A DNA stretch of 64,000 nucleotides, from the NCBI GenBank assembly GCA_022575985.1, contig JAKSXM010000282.1, positions 124,001-188,000 on the forward strand, in the 5' to 3' direction. A model generated the notes under the pieces. It ran no database searches. It saw nothing but the letters and a program-made list of their open reading frames with translations, and was not told the origin of the DNA. Positions 1 to 10,479 of the stretch are shown here, in pieces; position 1 is the first letter of the stretch; the number at the start of each line of letters is the position of its first letter. The position numbers were made by a program, and so were the translations under genes. Origin of the DNA: Anagrus nilaparvatae. Taxonomy: Eukaryota; Arthropoda; Insecta; Hymenoptera; Mymaridae.

Positions 1-20
1 TATCAAGTAGCCATAATAAT

Positions 21-1973
21 ATGATTCAGTATAACGACGATTCGTATCTTTGGGACTATGGGGACATGAATAGACCAAGGGTCGAAATTGCCCCCACTAG
101 CGTAAACAATGCCTCGAGGGGCTACGCAGTCGGTAGCAGACTGCCACCCCCAGGTTTTAACGATAACATAACCTCAAATGAAAATGATAGACAAACGCCA
201 AGTCCTTTTAACGACGACGAAATAAATGATAGGGAACGTTCACAAATTGAACAAGCCAACCAATTTTCTCAAAAAGGATGTATAAGGGAACGTTCACAAA
301 ATGAACAAACTGAACAATACTCTCAAATTGAAAATTCAAGGGCACTTTCACAAAATGAAATTACTAAAATTTTAGAAGCGGAACGAGAAAGGGTACGTTC
401 ACAAATTTCCAAAGAATGGGAATTATTACAAAACGAAAGAGCCAAAGTTCAACAAGAAGCAGAAAAATTAGCTCAAGAAGCTGAAAAACAGCGACTTAAT
501 CAATTACAAAAGGATAAAAACATAAGAAAACATAAAGATAACGACGAATTTAGTTCAAAAGTAAGATCACGGAAAAGCAAAACAGAAACCGAAGATGATT
601 ATTCAGATAGCAGTAGTTTAGAATCTATAGAAACTTCTAGCCATATAAAGACAAAGAAAAAAGAATTAACTGACAACGAAAAGAAAACGGCAGTGAGAAC
701 ACTTAAGGATTGGAATTTAAAATTCGAAGGTGATAACGAAAAAGCTGCAGATTTCCTAGAAAAATTAAGAGATTGCCACGATAGCTCAGGATTAACCTAT
801 TCTCAATTGAAATATGCCGTGTCAGCTATCCTAGATAAACAGGCTGGGTTATGGTACAGAACTGAAAAACGCAGCCTGAACTCTTTCGACGATTTCGAAC
901 AGGCTTTCACTGATAGGTTTATTCCCTCTCGGGACGACGAGGATTATATCGACGAATTAAAATCCAGAACCCAAGGTAAAGGTGAAAACATGGCGACTTT
1001 TGTCTCAAAATTTAAGGCCATAGCCGATAAATTGCAAGAGCCGTTATCTGAATTACGCCTAGTAAAAATGGCCCTCAGAGTTTTACACCCTGACTACCAA
1101 AGGTACATGGAAACGTATATGCAAACGCATCAAATAACTAATTTTAAAACCTTAATCAATTTAGGTAAAAAGCATGAAAGAGCGACAGATATAAGGTTAA
1201 GATACGTAGCCCCAAAGAGTAAAGATAAAATGATAATGCCAGAAGTAGCCTACGAAGAAAAATCGACTAAGACAAAGGTAGCAGCTATGCAGACGTTGAC
1301 TGAAGAGCAGACGACGCCGCCAGCTGGTACTACAGACGATAAGACGAAAAGTAATAATAAAAAGGGCAAGAAAGGGAAACAAAAGAAACAAGATAACCAA
1401 ACGGAGGACGTGGCCGCTATTACTACCACAAATACTGGTTATACTAATGTTAATCAACAGAAACAGCCGCAGGCACAGGGTCAGCCCAACCTACAGCAAC
1501 AGCAAAACCAGCAAGCAAATACCCTTCAACAGCAACCACGACCTCGTAGGTCTAATAACGCTCAAGGCGGGTTCCAGCAACAGGTCACCATGCCATTCTA
1601 CCCTAGAATGCCCGGTGTACCTAATACAGCACAATACCCACCTCAGCAAAATTTTAATCAATTTAACCCATATCATACGACCCAGAATCAATGGCAAAAT
1701 ACAAGACCACCTCAACAATACCAAAACGTACGACAAAATTTTTCACAAGCTTATATAAGAGCCCCCTTTAGTGGCCTCTGTACACTATGTTCTCAAATGG
1801 GACATAAAGCCAGAGCTTGCCCACAACTGGGAGATAGGTTAGTTTGTTTTGGTTGCGGAACGCTGGATGTATCTTTTCCAAATTGCACAAAGTGTTTAGC
1901 CAAAAAGAACCAAGCTATGGGAAACTGGCAAACGGAGGCCGCTCAGACCCCAGCGACCTCCAAAGCACAATAA
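21..1973 (+). CDS. gag: Gag polyprotein of the gypsy-like element
   Basis: A 650-aa frame starts at ATG 21, the first ATG in view. Residues about 75-180 are charged and rich in Q, E and K with coiled-coil character (heptad-like stretch around QEAEKLAQEAEKQR). Residues about 225-400 resemble the retrotransposon gag capsid fold (LKDWNLKFEGDNEKAADFLE, later a DRFIPSRDDEDYIDEL stretch). A Q/N/P-rich linker follows. The C-terminus carries a CCHC knuckle (C-x2-C-x4-H-x4-C, residues about 591-604) and then a C-x2-C-x9-C-x2-C finger. Gag packages the RNA and forms the particle. The frame overlaps pol by about 130 nt in the -1 frame. I found no textbook heptameric slippery site in the overlap; a CAAAAAG run at 1901-1907 is the best candidate. 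Confidence 0.85.
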   Translation: MIQYNDDSYLWDYGDMNRPRVEIAPTSVNNASRGYAVGSRLPPPGFNDNITSNENDRQTPSPFNDDEINDRERSQIEQANQFSQKGCIRERSQNEQTEQYSQIENSRALSQNEITKILEAERERVRSQISKEWELLQNERAKVQQEAEKLAQEAEKQRLNQLQKDKNIRKHKDNDEFSSKVRSRKSKTETEDDYSDSSSLESIETSSHIKTKKKELTDNEKKTAVRTLKDWNLKFEGDNEKAADFLEKLRDCHDSSGLTYSQLKYAVSAILDKQAGLWYRTEKRSLNSFDDFEQAFTDRFIPSRDDEDYIDELKSRTQGKGENMATFVSKFKAIADKLQEPLSELRLVKMALRVLHPDYQRYMETYMQTHQITNFKTLINLGKKHERATDIRLRYVAPKSKDKMIMPEVAYEEKSTKTKVAAMQTLTEEQTTPPAGTTDDKTKSNNKKGKKGKQKKQDNQTEDVAAITTTNTGYTNVNQQKQPQAQGQPNLQQQQNQQANTLQQQPRPRRSNNAQGGFQQQVTMPFYPRMPGVPNTAQYPPQQNFNQFNPYHTTQNQWQNTRPPQQYQNVRQNFSQAYIRAPFSGLCTLCSQMGHKARACPQLGDRLVCFGCGTLDVSFPNCTKCLAKKNQAMGNWQTEAAQTPATSKAQ

Positions 1974-4900
1974 AAGGGGTAACTAACGACGAGAAAATTC
2001 AAAAAGCAAATAAATTTAAAGAAACTGAAAATTTATATGATAAACAGAAAATATTAGAGAATTGGAATAATGATTTAGATTTTTTTGTAGAAAATAACGA
2101 CGATGATTATGAAATCGACCCAAATTTTTCCCTCATAAGTATAGAAGATAAAGATAAATTAGAAGAAGAAACTAGAAAAGTTAAAAGAGAAAACAGTAAT
2201 AGCAAAAAAGTATTAATGAATGAACAAGAAAATAAAGTATTAAAATATGAACAAGAAAATAAATTAAAATTTGAACCAGAAAATAAAATAGTAAGTAATG
2301 AACAAGAAAATATTAAAAGTAAAATAGATCAAGAAAATTTAAAGGGTCCCTTCACAAAATACCAATGGCCAAATTTTGTAGAGGAACCCCAAAAATCAGA
2401 ACTTAGAATATTAGATACAGTTAAATTAATTAAGGAAACATTGCCCCAAGATATGCAAACCCTTCCTAACCAATTCGAAAATACGTCTCGACAAAAAGTA
2501 ACTGAGGAGACTCCAGCTCAAATCAGTGAAATTCTAGCCGATTTAAAAAGGTTAGATATTGCCGCCATGACGATGGATAATAGACTATTTTTCGACATTG
2601 TAATTGGGGATGCTCATATTAAAGCATTATGCGATACAGGATCCAATGGATCATATCTAGGCCCAAAGTTTTATGAAAAATTTAAACATAGACTTAAGCC
2701 CATAGATAATACTGCTATGGTAAATGCTACGGGACAGATTTCTCCCATAACTGAAAAACTAAGACTAAGCTTACATGTAGATGGATCAGACGGGAATATT
2801 GACTTAAAAGTAGCGAAAAATATAAAATATGAAATGGTATTGGGAATGGACTTCGCAATTTTATTTAAGATTGAAGTTTATGCTGCGGGCCATGAATGGA
2901 GAGTAAGGAATTATGGTAAAAAATGGCATAAATTCGGTAATAACGACAATGACAAAAAAGTACAATTATACGGAGAATGTGCAGGTATAGAAGAAATAAA
3001 CCTAGACCAAAAGAAAGAAATAGACAAAGTTTTAAAGGAATGTTTACCCCCTAACCCAATGCCCTTAGGTAAAACTCACCTAATTAAGCATAAAATTAGA
3101 GTGAAACCCGATGCCGTCCCCGTAAGACACAAAGTCAGACGTATGTCGCCAAAATTATTGGATTTGGCTATCGAGGAAGCTAAAAAGTGGATCAAGTTAG
3201 GTGTGGTCGAGCATTCCAACAGTTCTTGGTGCAGTGCACCATTGATGGTTCCCAGTAAGCCCACAGGAACCTGGAGGATGTGCGTGGACTACCGCGACCT
3301 GAACAAGGTGACAGAAAAAGACTCATACCCACTACCGAACCTGGACGCTTCCCTGGATAAGCTCAGAAAAGCTCGATTTCTGTCCAAAATCGATTTGAGC
3401 AAAGCCTTTCATCAATGTCCCCTCGAAGAGACGTCAAAAATGTACACAGCTTTTGCACTCCCAGGGCTAGGGCTGCTACAATTCACCAGAATACCTTTTG
3501 GCGTCACCGATGGCCCGAAAACTTTCCAAAGATTAATGGATAAGATTATCACACCAGATCTCGAACCCTTCGTTATAACTTATCAAGACGATATAGTAAT
3601 AGCGACCGAGACCTTCGACGAACACCTACGATACTTAAAAATAGTTTTATCGAAGTTGGTAGAGGCAGGACTCTCAATAAATCCCGAAAAGTGTGAATTC
3701 GGTTGTAAGGAGATTCTATATTTAGGATTTGTGTTAGATGCAAACGGCCTTAGACCAGATAAAGAAAAAATTAAACCAGTCTTGGAATATCCAGCCCCGA
3801 CTAACCTAAAAGAACTTAGGCGATTTTTAGGTATGGTAGGGTGGTATTCCCGATTTATAGACAAAGTTGCTGAATTGAAATTACCACTAGTTAAATTGTT
3901 ACATAAAGACGTTAAATGGACTTGGGGTCAAGATCAAAAGGAATCCTTCGAAAAATTGAAAATGGCCTTAGTCAGTACGCCGGTACTCGCTAGGCCCGAT
4001 TTTTCAAAGAGATTTACGGTACAGACCGATGCTAGCGACGAATCCTTGGGTGCAGTCCTGACTCAACAACATGAGGACGGAGAACACCCAATCGTTTATA
4101 TTAGTCGAGTACTTAACGATGCGGAAAAGAATTATAGCGCCACAGAGCGTGAATGTTTGGCCTTAATATGGGCCATAAAAAAGTTCAGACCGTATCTCGA
4201 AGGTTATAATTTTACAGCCATTACAGACCACTCTAGTTTAAAATGGTTGAATAATTTAAAAGAACCTACGGGACGTCTTGCACGATGGGCCCTAGAGCTG
4301 CAACAATGGGATTTTGACATACAATATAGAAAAGGTTGTCTAAATTATGTCCCTGATGCCTTATCCCGCATACCCTATAAAGACTTAAAAAATTCAGACA
4401 AAGACACCGAACAAGACTACTTAGCAGTCTTAGAAGAAATTCACGACGAATGGTATTTACGACGAATGAAAGAAATAGAAATATGGCCTTGGAAATTCCC
4501 CGATTGGCAAGTTTACGACAATAGAATATATATTCATAGGAAAGATTATTTACTAGATCCCATTATTGGCGAAGACAATAATTGGAAACTAGTTTTGCCA
4601 TTAGAATGGCGAATGAAAGCATTGCAAGAAGTGCATCATGAACCCTTTTCAGGTCATTTTGGAATAGCAAAAACATATGATAGACTCGCTAGAACATATT
4701 TCTGGCCTGGAATGTATCATGATACCTTAGAATATGTAACAGGATGTTTAGAATGTCAAAGACACAAATCTGTCCAAACGGGCCCACAAGGTCTTATGGG
4801 CAAACGTATCGTCGAAACCCCATGGACAGTAGTCGCGGCCGACTGTATGGAATTTCCACGCAGTAAAAGCGGTTTTAAATATTTAGTGGTCTTCCAAGAC

Positions 4901-5971
4901 CTTTTTACAAAAATGATCGAGTTGAAGCCGCTCAGAAAACAAGACGGCAAAAATATAGCACAAGCTTTCGAAGAGTTAATACTGTTTAGATGGGAAACCC
5001 CGGAATATTTTTTAGCCGATAACGGTAAAGAATTTGATAACGAGTTAGTAAAAAAGCGTTTAAAAGAATATGGCGTTAGATTTATAACAACCCCCCCATA
5101 TTTCCCCCAAGCAAACGCCGTTGAAAGACAAAATCGTAACCTGAAAACGATGATTAGGATATTTATAGGCTCAGACCATAGAAACTGGGATTTGCATTTG
5201 CACGAGTTTCGCCATGCAGTAAATACCGCTAAGCAATCCTCTACCAAAGTATCCCCAGCCTTCTTGAATTACGGGCGAGAACCTAAACCAGTTAAATCAT
5301 TAAGACGAGAAATAGAAATAGCGAAGGAATCAGACACTATTCTAGTTAATAAAATAGACCCCGAAGCTTGGAAAAATAGATTAAAAAGGTTAAAAATTCT
5401 CCAAGATTTAGTAGCCAAGTATATCGACGACGCAAGAGAAAAACAGAAAATGTATTACGATAAAAATAGGAAGGATGTGGTATTTAGGGAGGGGGAGATG
5501 GTTCTTAGAAAGACCCAATGTATATCTTCGGCAGATAAACATTTTTCTGCAAAGCTCGCGCCCAGAACGGAAGAACCAGCTAAAATCACGAAAATATTAT
5601 CGCCCAATACTTACGAGATCGACTCCCCGAATAGATTACCTAAAGCCCATGTGTCGCAGCTACGTCGTTTGAAACCACCCTTCCATATTATCGACCATAA
5701 CCCAAAAATAAATAATCAAATACCAATTATTAATTTTGATTTCAGAGGAGCTGAGTTTGAACCTAACGGAGGAGGAAGAGACATGGTGGAGCCTCAACGA
5801 GTCATCCGCAAACGAGGAAGACCTGTTAAACCCACCAATAACCTCACCTCACCCGATCATACCCCAAACCCCTCAAACCCCAACTATAGCGCCCCAGGAG
5901 CCGAAACAGTCCCCTACCCAGTTAGGAGACCAGGCCTCCGCCCCCGCACCAGCAAACCCAATTACCAATAA
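1844..5971 (+). CDS. pol: Pol polyprotein: protease, reverse transcriptase, RNase H, integrase
   Basis: A frame of about 1375 aa opens inside the gag end in the -1 frame and has no convincing ATG there, so it is probably made by frameshifting. Domains in order, counted from 1844: an acidic, repeated N-terminal linker; aspartic protease (DTGS near residue 263); reverse transcriptase with MCVDYRDLN near 479 and the catalytic YQDD near 579; RNase H (TDASDESLGA near 728); integrase zinc domain (HHEPFSGHFG...CLECQ, about 930-970); integrase core with DCMEF near 1000, DNGKEF near 1058 and a glutamate in NAVERQN near 1090, which is the DDE triad; then a C-terminal module ending in SQLRRLKP. All catalytic residues I can check are present. 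The last 236 nt overlap the third ORF. Confidence 0.9.
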   Translation: MFWLRNAGCIFSKLHKVFSQKEPSYGKLANGGRSDPSDLQSTIKGVTNDEKIQKANKFKETENLYDKQKILENWNNDLDFFVENNDDDYEIDPNFSLISIEDKDKLEEETRKVKRENSNSKKVLMNEQENKVLKYEQENKLKFEPENKIVSNEQENIKSKIDQENLKGPFTKYQWPNFVEEPQKSELRILDTVKLIKETLPQDMQTLPNQFENTSRQKVTEETPAQISEILADLKRLDIAAMTMDNRLFFDIVIGDAHIKALCDTGSNGSYLGPKFYEKFKHRLKPIDNTAMVNATGQISPITEKLRLSLHVDGSDGNIDLKVAKNIKYEMVLGMDFAILFKIEVYAAGHEWRVRNYGKKWHKFGNNDNDKKVQLYGECAGIEEINLDQKKEIDKVLKECLPPNPMPLGKTHLIKHKIRVKPDAVPVRHKVRRMSPKLLDLAIEEAKKWIKLGVVEHSNSSWCSAPLMVPSKPTGTWRMCVDYRDLNKVTEKDSYPLPNLDASLDKLRKARFLSKIDLSKAFHQCPLEETSKMYTAFALPGLGLLQFTRIPFGVTDGPKTFQRLMDKIITPDLEPFVITYQDDIVIATETFDEHLRYLKIVLSKLVEAGLSINPEKCEFGCKEILYLGFVLDANGLRPDKEKIKPVLEYPAPTNLKELRRFLGMVGWYSRFIDKVAELKLPLVKLLHKDVKWTWGQDQKESFEKLKMALVSTPVLARPDFSKRFTVQTDASDESLGAVLTQQHEDGEHPIVYISRVLNDAEKNYSATERECLALIWAIKKFRPYLEGYNFTAITDHSSLKWLNNLKEPTGRLARWALELQQWDFDIQYRKGCLNYVPDALSRIPYKDLKNSDKDTEQDYLAVLEEIHDEWYLRRMKEIEIWPWKFPDWQVYDNRIYIHRKDYLLDPIIGEDNNWKLVLPLEWRMKALQEVHHEPFSGHFGIAKTYDRLARTYFWPGMYHDTLEYVTGCLECQRHKSVQTGPQGLMGKRIVETPWTVVAADCMEFPRSKSGFKYLVVFQDLFTKMIELKPLRKQDGKNIAQAFEELILFRWETPEYFLADNGKEFDNELVKKRLKEYGVRFITTPPYFPQANAVERQNRNLKTMIRIFIGSDHRNWDLHLHEFRHAVNTAKQSSTKVSPAFLNYGREPKPVKSLRREIEIAKESDTILVNKIDPEAWKNRLKRLKILQDLVAKYIDDAREKQKMYYDKNRKDVVFREGEMVLRKTQCISSADKHFSAKLAPRTEEPAKITKILSPNTYEIDSPNRLPKAHVSQLRRLKPPFHIIDHNPKINNQIPIINFDFRGAEFEPNGGGRDMVEPQRVIRKRGRPVKPTNNLTSPDHTPNPSNPNYSAPGAETVPYPVRRPGLRPRTSKPNYQ

Positions 5972-7034
5972 CGACGATAATAAAGGTACGAAACGGAAGG
6001 TTTTGCCCCACAAGAAGACGAGAAAACCCTCGTCTTCTGAATCTGAAATTGACGAAGAAAAAGTTAAAAACAGAGTAGAGTACAGTAAAGAGGTCGAAAA
6101 AAGGAGAGCCCGAGCGGTTACCCTTCAAGAGCAAAGCGCTCCGACCAATCAACCAACCCCTTCAAAAGAATTTAAAAGCCCATTAAATTTGATAAAAAGA
6201 CCACCTAGGACACCTAAGCTCCCAGAAGATAAAAAGAACGAACCCCTAAAAAAATTTATACCCCCATTGATGAGCTTAGCTATACCAGTCCCAGAAGAGT
6301 TAAGAGAAAGAAGGCTAACCGAGAGAATCGATGTACGAGAAAATAATGATCAAAATGAAGACGAAGAAAAAGACGACGAAAAGAAAAGTAAGAAAGAAAT
6401 ATTCATAAGAAATCGACCCGAAAGAGGCCCCTATTCCTTCCCATTTTATAGAATCCCTGATTCTTATATGAGTACCGGAGTGCTATTTTCCGATTTAGAT
6501 CCAGTGCCTTATGATAGGATTCTTGATGCCCCATACTACTCGTGCTTTAACTGCAGAGAAGAAGGGCATAGCAGGAGGAATTGCCCCCAAGAAGAAAAGA
6601 AAAATTTATGCCATAATTGTGGAAGATGGGGCGTAACGGTGAAAACGTGCCCTCGATGCAAAAGAACAAGCGCTCGCATGCGATATACGCAATATTGCGA
6701 GCAAATGGGCGAAAAAGCTAAACCCATTTGGATTTTATATCCCCACCTTTTTGCTGCCCCGCCCTACGGCGATTCATGGCAAGATGACCCCCAAGCCAAA
6801 GTTACCCCACCTCAAGAAAATGACGATAACGACGACGGTGAAGACGACCCCGCCATAAATGAATCATCCCTATACCCGGGTGAAATAGAATACCAAAGAC
6901 TTAGATCTTTATTATTACGCTTATTCGATTTAGATTTGAACGATATCCCCAAATGGTTGAGAATCTATACCCATTTTTTGTCCCTGCCCGAAGTTGTAGC
7001 CATGGCACGAAGACATAAGAAGAAGAAAAATTAA
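5736..7034 (+). CDS. Third ORF of the gypsy-like element, gag-like zinc-knuckle protein (not a recognisable envelope)
   Basis: A 432-aa frame lies downstream of pol, where env sits in insect errantiviruses. It shows no signal peptide, no transmembrane segment and no furin-like site, so I do not call it env. The N-terminal half is proline-rich and highly charged (E/K). Near residues 269-282 is a CCHC knuckle (CFNCREEGHSRRNC), followed by a C-x2-C-x9-C-x2-C finger (CHNC...CPRC). This is the same two-finger layout and spacing as at the end of gag. There is no in-frame ATG until about residue 178. A splice-acceptor-like ATTTCAG at 5739-5745 lies just inside the open frame, so expression by splicing is plausible. 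The function is unknown; an extra nucleic-acid-binding protein is the simplest reading. Confidence 0.75.
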   Translation: MISEELSLNLTEEEETWWSLNESSANEEDLLNPPITSPHPIIPQTPQTPTIAPQEPKQSPTQLGDQASAPAPANPITNNDDNKGTKRKVLPHKKTRKPSSSESEIDEEKVKNRVEYSKEVEKRRARAVTLQEQSAPTNQPTPSKEFKSPLNLIKRPPRTPKLPEDKKNEPLKKFIPPLMSLAIPVPEELRERRLTERIDVRENNDQNEDEEKDDEKKSKKEIFIRNRPERGPYSFPFYRIPDSYMSTGVLFSDLDPVPYDRILDAPYYSCFNCREEGHSRRNCPQEEKKNLCHNCGRWGVTVKTCPRCKRTSARMRYTQYCEQMGEKAKPIWILYPHLFAAPPYGDSWQDDPQAKVTPPQENDDNDDGEDDPAINESSLYPGEIEYQRLRSLLLRLFDLDLNDIPKWLRIYTHFLSLPEVVAMARRHKKKKN

Positions 7035-7475
7035 TCCTTCAATAATGTGTCTATATTATAAATTTTTTTTTATTATATTTTTTTTATTAAATGTATTAGA
7101 TCAAGATACTAATTTTTTTTTTTGAAAAATTTTATTTTTTTTTCGTTTTTTATTTTTATCATTAAGGAAAAGTCTCCTTACTAAAGGATAGTAAAAATTA
7201 ATACTACCCTTAAAAGTCATTAATTATAGATCAAAATTGTCACGACGTGAACTTAAGCCCTTCTACCCTGTAAAACCTAAACCCGATTAGAAAATGAGAA
7301 ATAGAAAACGCGATCAAAAGATGTAGATAAATTATTTTTTTTTGTTTATATTAAAGATTAAATGTATTTAGATTAGGGACAGGTATGTTACGGGTAGGAA
7401 AATTGTAATTCGAAGTATGAGAGTACAAGAAATTCGATAAAGGAGTCGAGGGCTTTCGTAGCTAAAGCCCCGCTT
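7035..7475 (+). other. Non-coding 3' region of the retrotransposon
   Basis: AT-rich sequence between the third ORF stop and the purine tract. It has long T runs (7058-7150) and no frame of note. It may hold packaging or termination signals, but none can be named from the sequence. Confidence 0.5.
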
Positions 7476-7484
7476 GAGGGAGGG
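7476..7484 (+). promoter_or_regulatory. Polypurine tract (plus-strand primer)
   Basis: The tract GAGGGAGGG sits immediately 5' of the probable LTR start TGTAACGTTG at 7489. In Ty3/gypsy elements the RNase H-resistant purine tract abuts the 3' LTR. Position and composition fit. Confidence 0.6.
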
Positions 7485-7488
7485 CTAT

Positions 7489-8093
7489 TGTAACGTTGTT
7501 ACAAATTAAATAAATTCAAAATTTATTATAATAATTGAATTTAATCAACTTAGCCGCCAAAAATTTATTATATAGTTTTCTGTAAATTAAGAGTATTAAA
7601 ATATAGGAACATAAGTGAGGACACAAGCAATCAATCAAAGAAAGAGAAGAGAAAAGAGGAGAGAGGGGGAGGACGATGACCGATGGCACGCGACGCACTT
7701 GACGACCGGCTTTCATATAATTAAGTCATTATTAATCGATAAAATTATCAATTGTCGTCAGCCATTTTTGGAGTTTTTCTTTAAAATAGAATCAACACGC
7801 ATTTTTGCAGCACTAATTACGGACATCCGTAAAAATCATATTTTCGTCGTTTATGATAAAGTTAACCGTGATTTTCATTAAAAGTTTATCGTAAAGAAAA
7901 TACGGATCATTAAAATTATAATATACAAGAACCGGTGTGCACGTGAATAAGGTTAATCAAATTAATCGTAACCACGAGGCGATCATCGATTTCTAGTTGA
8001 TATTTGAAGATCAGATTTTCAATATACGGCTTTTACTGTAACACATGGAGCAAAAGAAATTCAAGGAATCTCACCATGATCATCTCGACGAAG
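7489..8093 (+). repeat. 3' LTR (right boundary uncertain)
   Basis: It starts with TG directly after the purine tract; the first 15 nt (TGTAACGTTGTTACA) are nearly self-complementary. A TATATAG at about 7570-7576 could be the promoter TATA of U3, and ATTAAAATTATAA near 7908-7920 is polyadenylation-signal-like. The second LTR is outside the window, so length and end cannot be set. A possible leader exon at 8045-8093 ending in AAG|GTAAGC suggests the LTR or leader continues past 8093. Confidence 0.5.
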
Positions 8094-10479
8094 GTAAGCC
8101 TATTGCGACTCCTAGTGTAAATTCAAAGTGTGTGTGTTCGGTAATTTATTAAGTGATTAAATAGACAGTGAAAATTAGTAATATAAAGACAGTGAAAATT
8201 ATTAGTTATAAAAAAAGACAGTGAATTTAATTATTATTTTTAGTTTATTGAAATAGATTAGTTTTTAGTTATAAGTGCTAAATTGTGTAATAGTTATTAA
8301 TAAAAGTTATTTTCATATTTAAATTGAATAAGAAAAAAAAGAGTCAAATTATTATAATTACTAATTACTAATTTATAAAAAATTATATATCATCACACTC
8401 TCGTTTCCTTATATTCCCCGACCTTGATTTATTTTTAAAGCTTTTATGTCTCTCTCTAACTTATAGAAAAAAGGTAAGTCCCATGTATAATTGATGAACA
8501 CGCGACGCGAAATTATTCTTTTGACAAATTTATTAATTGATAATATTATTTCTGGTTTGCGGAAATAATCACATCACAATATCTACAATTAATGTCATTT
8601 TTAATTATCATAACTACTGGAATATTGATTTCAACAACTGTATTTATAATGGAACTAACATATTACTACTATCATAAAAAATTTTACACTAGTTTTTTTT
8701 CAAAAAAAAAATTGAGCTTGAAACATTATTTTGAAAAGTTGTATTAATAATCATTGCCTTAATTTTAATTTTCAACATCGACTTTACTAAATTACAATGA
8801 ATGTAACAACTCTCAAAAATTATAACTGTGAATATTTAAGTGTAAATTATTTACGAACAAAAAAATTTTATAAATTTAACAAATATGAAGTTAATTACTA
8901 GTTAAAATAGGTTATATGTACAAAATTTTTTGAACATAAAATAACAAAACATTATGATATAAACATAACCAACATTTTTGGTTATGTTTAACAGTTATTT
9001 TTCTCCGTGCAATTACTTATTGTAATGCAATTACTAAATCATTGGGCTATTTCACCAAGATCCGTAGACCTTCGCATTCAAGAAAAATAATTTTTTTCTC
9101 AACTTGTTAGAAACTTATGTATGATATAAAATATTTTTGTATATTTTTAAAAATATAAGATTCGTAAACTTGAAAAAGTGAAATCTTTTATATGGGTAGA
9201 TGTTAAACAGCGTAATTTTAAATTGAAGGATTAAAATATCTAATTTTTTCAAGGATTTTCTTTGTTTATCAAATTATACTAAATTGATTAAAATTAATCG
9301 GAAAATTCTTTCGAATTTTGCTGCTTTATCATAAAAGCTCTTGAAAACATAAAAAGATACATCATTTGGTAAAATTTCCCGCGGAATCCAAATTTTCGGT
9401 CAGATTTTTAATTGGTCACGTGAATTGGCGGGAAATTTGAAATTCGTAAAAAATGAAACTTTTAAAATCAGATTTTTTGATCTAGTTTTTTAAGAAAACA
9501 AAAAAATAACAACAAAAATTTTACCAAGAAAAGTATACAAAAAGACATAATTTTTGAGTACCTCAGGAATAGAATTGGTTTTTCTGCTGGCGATATATAA
9601 ATGCTAGAAAATGAAGCATGTTCATTTGATTTCTTGCGCATGCACAACTCAAAAAAAAATTTTGACTACGGCTTTAAATAGCCAAGGAAATTTCCTACCC
9701 AGAGCTATGAAGAAAAAATTTTTTATAGTAAAATAAGCGTTTAAAAGAATTTATTATAATTTTTGCGCTCTTAAAAATTAACAAAATGAAAAATACAAAT
9801 AAACTAAAATGGCTATAAAAAATTAAGGACAAGACCTAGAAGGCTGAAAATTGGGCTGATAACTTATTTTTGATAGCACTTCGAGGGGAAAATATTTTGA
9901 AACCGATTTGAAGAGCCATGAATTAGTTTCACATACATTTGAGTAATATCTACCAATAAATAACTAGTTTTTGTGTTAAGTTTCTGATATTTTATTAGTT
10001 CTTTTTGTTTCAGGCACAATTTACTCTCCCCTAGCAGTGAAAAAAATTCTCTTGCAGCAAACAGAAATTCCGGTTGTGGCCAACACATTTTATATTTATT
10101 TGATTAAATTGTTGAAAATGTCATAAAACGTAAAAAAAATATTGATAAAAAAAAATTTCACTTATTTGTTTTCTTGCGCCACGGTACCTTAAAATTAAAA
10201 AAAAATACCAATTTTTTTTTCTATCTGGAAGTAGGCGCAGTATCTAATTTATTTTTATGAAACTACTAATACTTAGAATTATTGTTTTTACTCGATACTT
10301 CTAATCTGATAATTATTTTTTTTTTAATTTTTGTCTAAAAAATTTTCCTTTCAAAAAGTACAAAAAACACTAATTTTTTTTTTCTTTTTAGATATATAGT
10401 TTATAATTTTTTTCTATGAAAGTATTAATTTAGAAACATAGTTTCACTTGATATTTTCAATTAGTTAATTCATTTTTAA
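8094..10479. other. AT-rich non-genic stretch
   Basis: No convincing exon was found on either strand. Poly-A and poly-T runs are frequent. From about 10160 onward it contains units of the dispersed ~180-bp repeat (motif AGTATCTAATTTATTTTTAT near 10242) that is better preserved at 17.0-17.8 kb. Confidence 0.5.

Larger units (their letters stand above)
1..8093 (+). mobile_element. Ty3/gypsy-like LTR retrotransposon, 5' end outside window
   Basis: Three long overlapping frames (gag 21-1973, pol to 5971, third ORF to 7034) are followed by about 440 bp of non-coding DNA, a purine-rich tract and a probable 3' LTR beginning near 7489. Pol order is protease, reverse transcriptase, RNase H, integrase, which is the Ty3/gypsy order. 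The 5' LTR and primer-binding site lie left of the window. All three frames are open with no internal stops, so the copy looks young. The 3' boundary is not fixed: no clean terminal inverted dinucleotide or target duplication can be tested without the 5' LTR. The end given is the last base of a possible leader mini-exon, not a measured LTR end. Confidence 0.85.

Noticed and set aside
5736..7034. Third retrotransposon ORF as a classical envelope gene
   Set aside because: No signal peptide, no membrane-spanning segment and no cleavage site are visible; zinc knuckles dominate instead.
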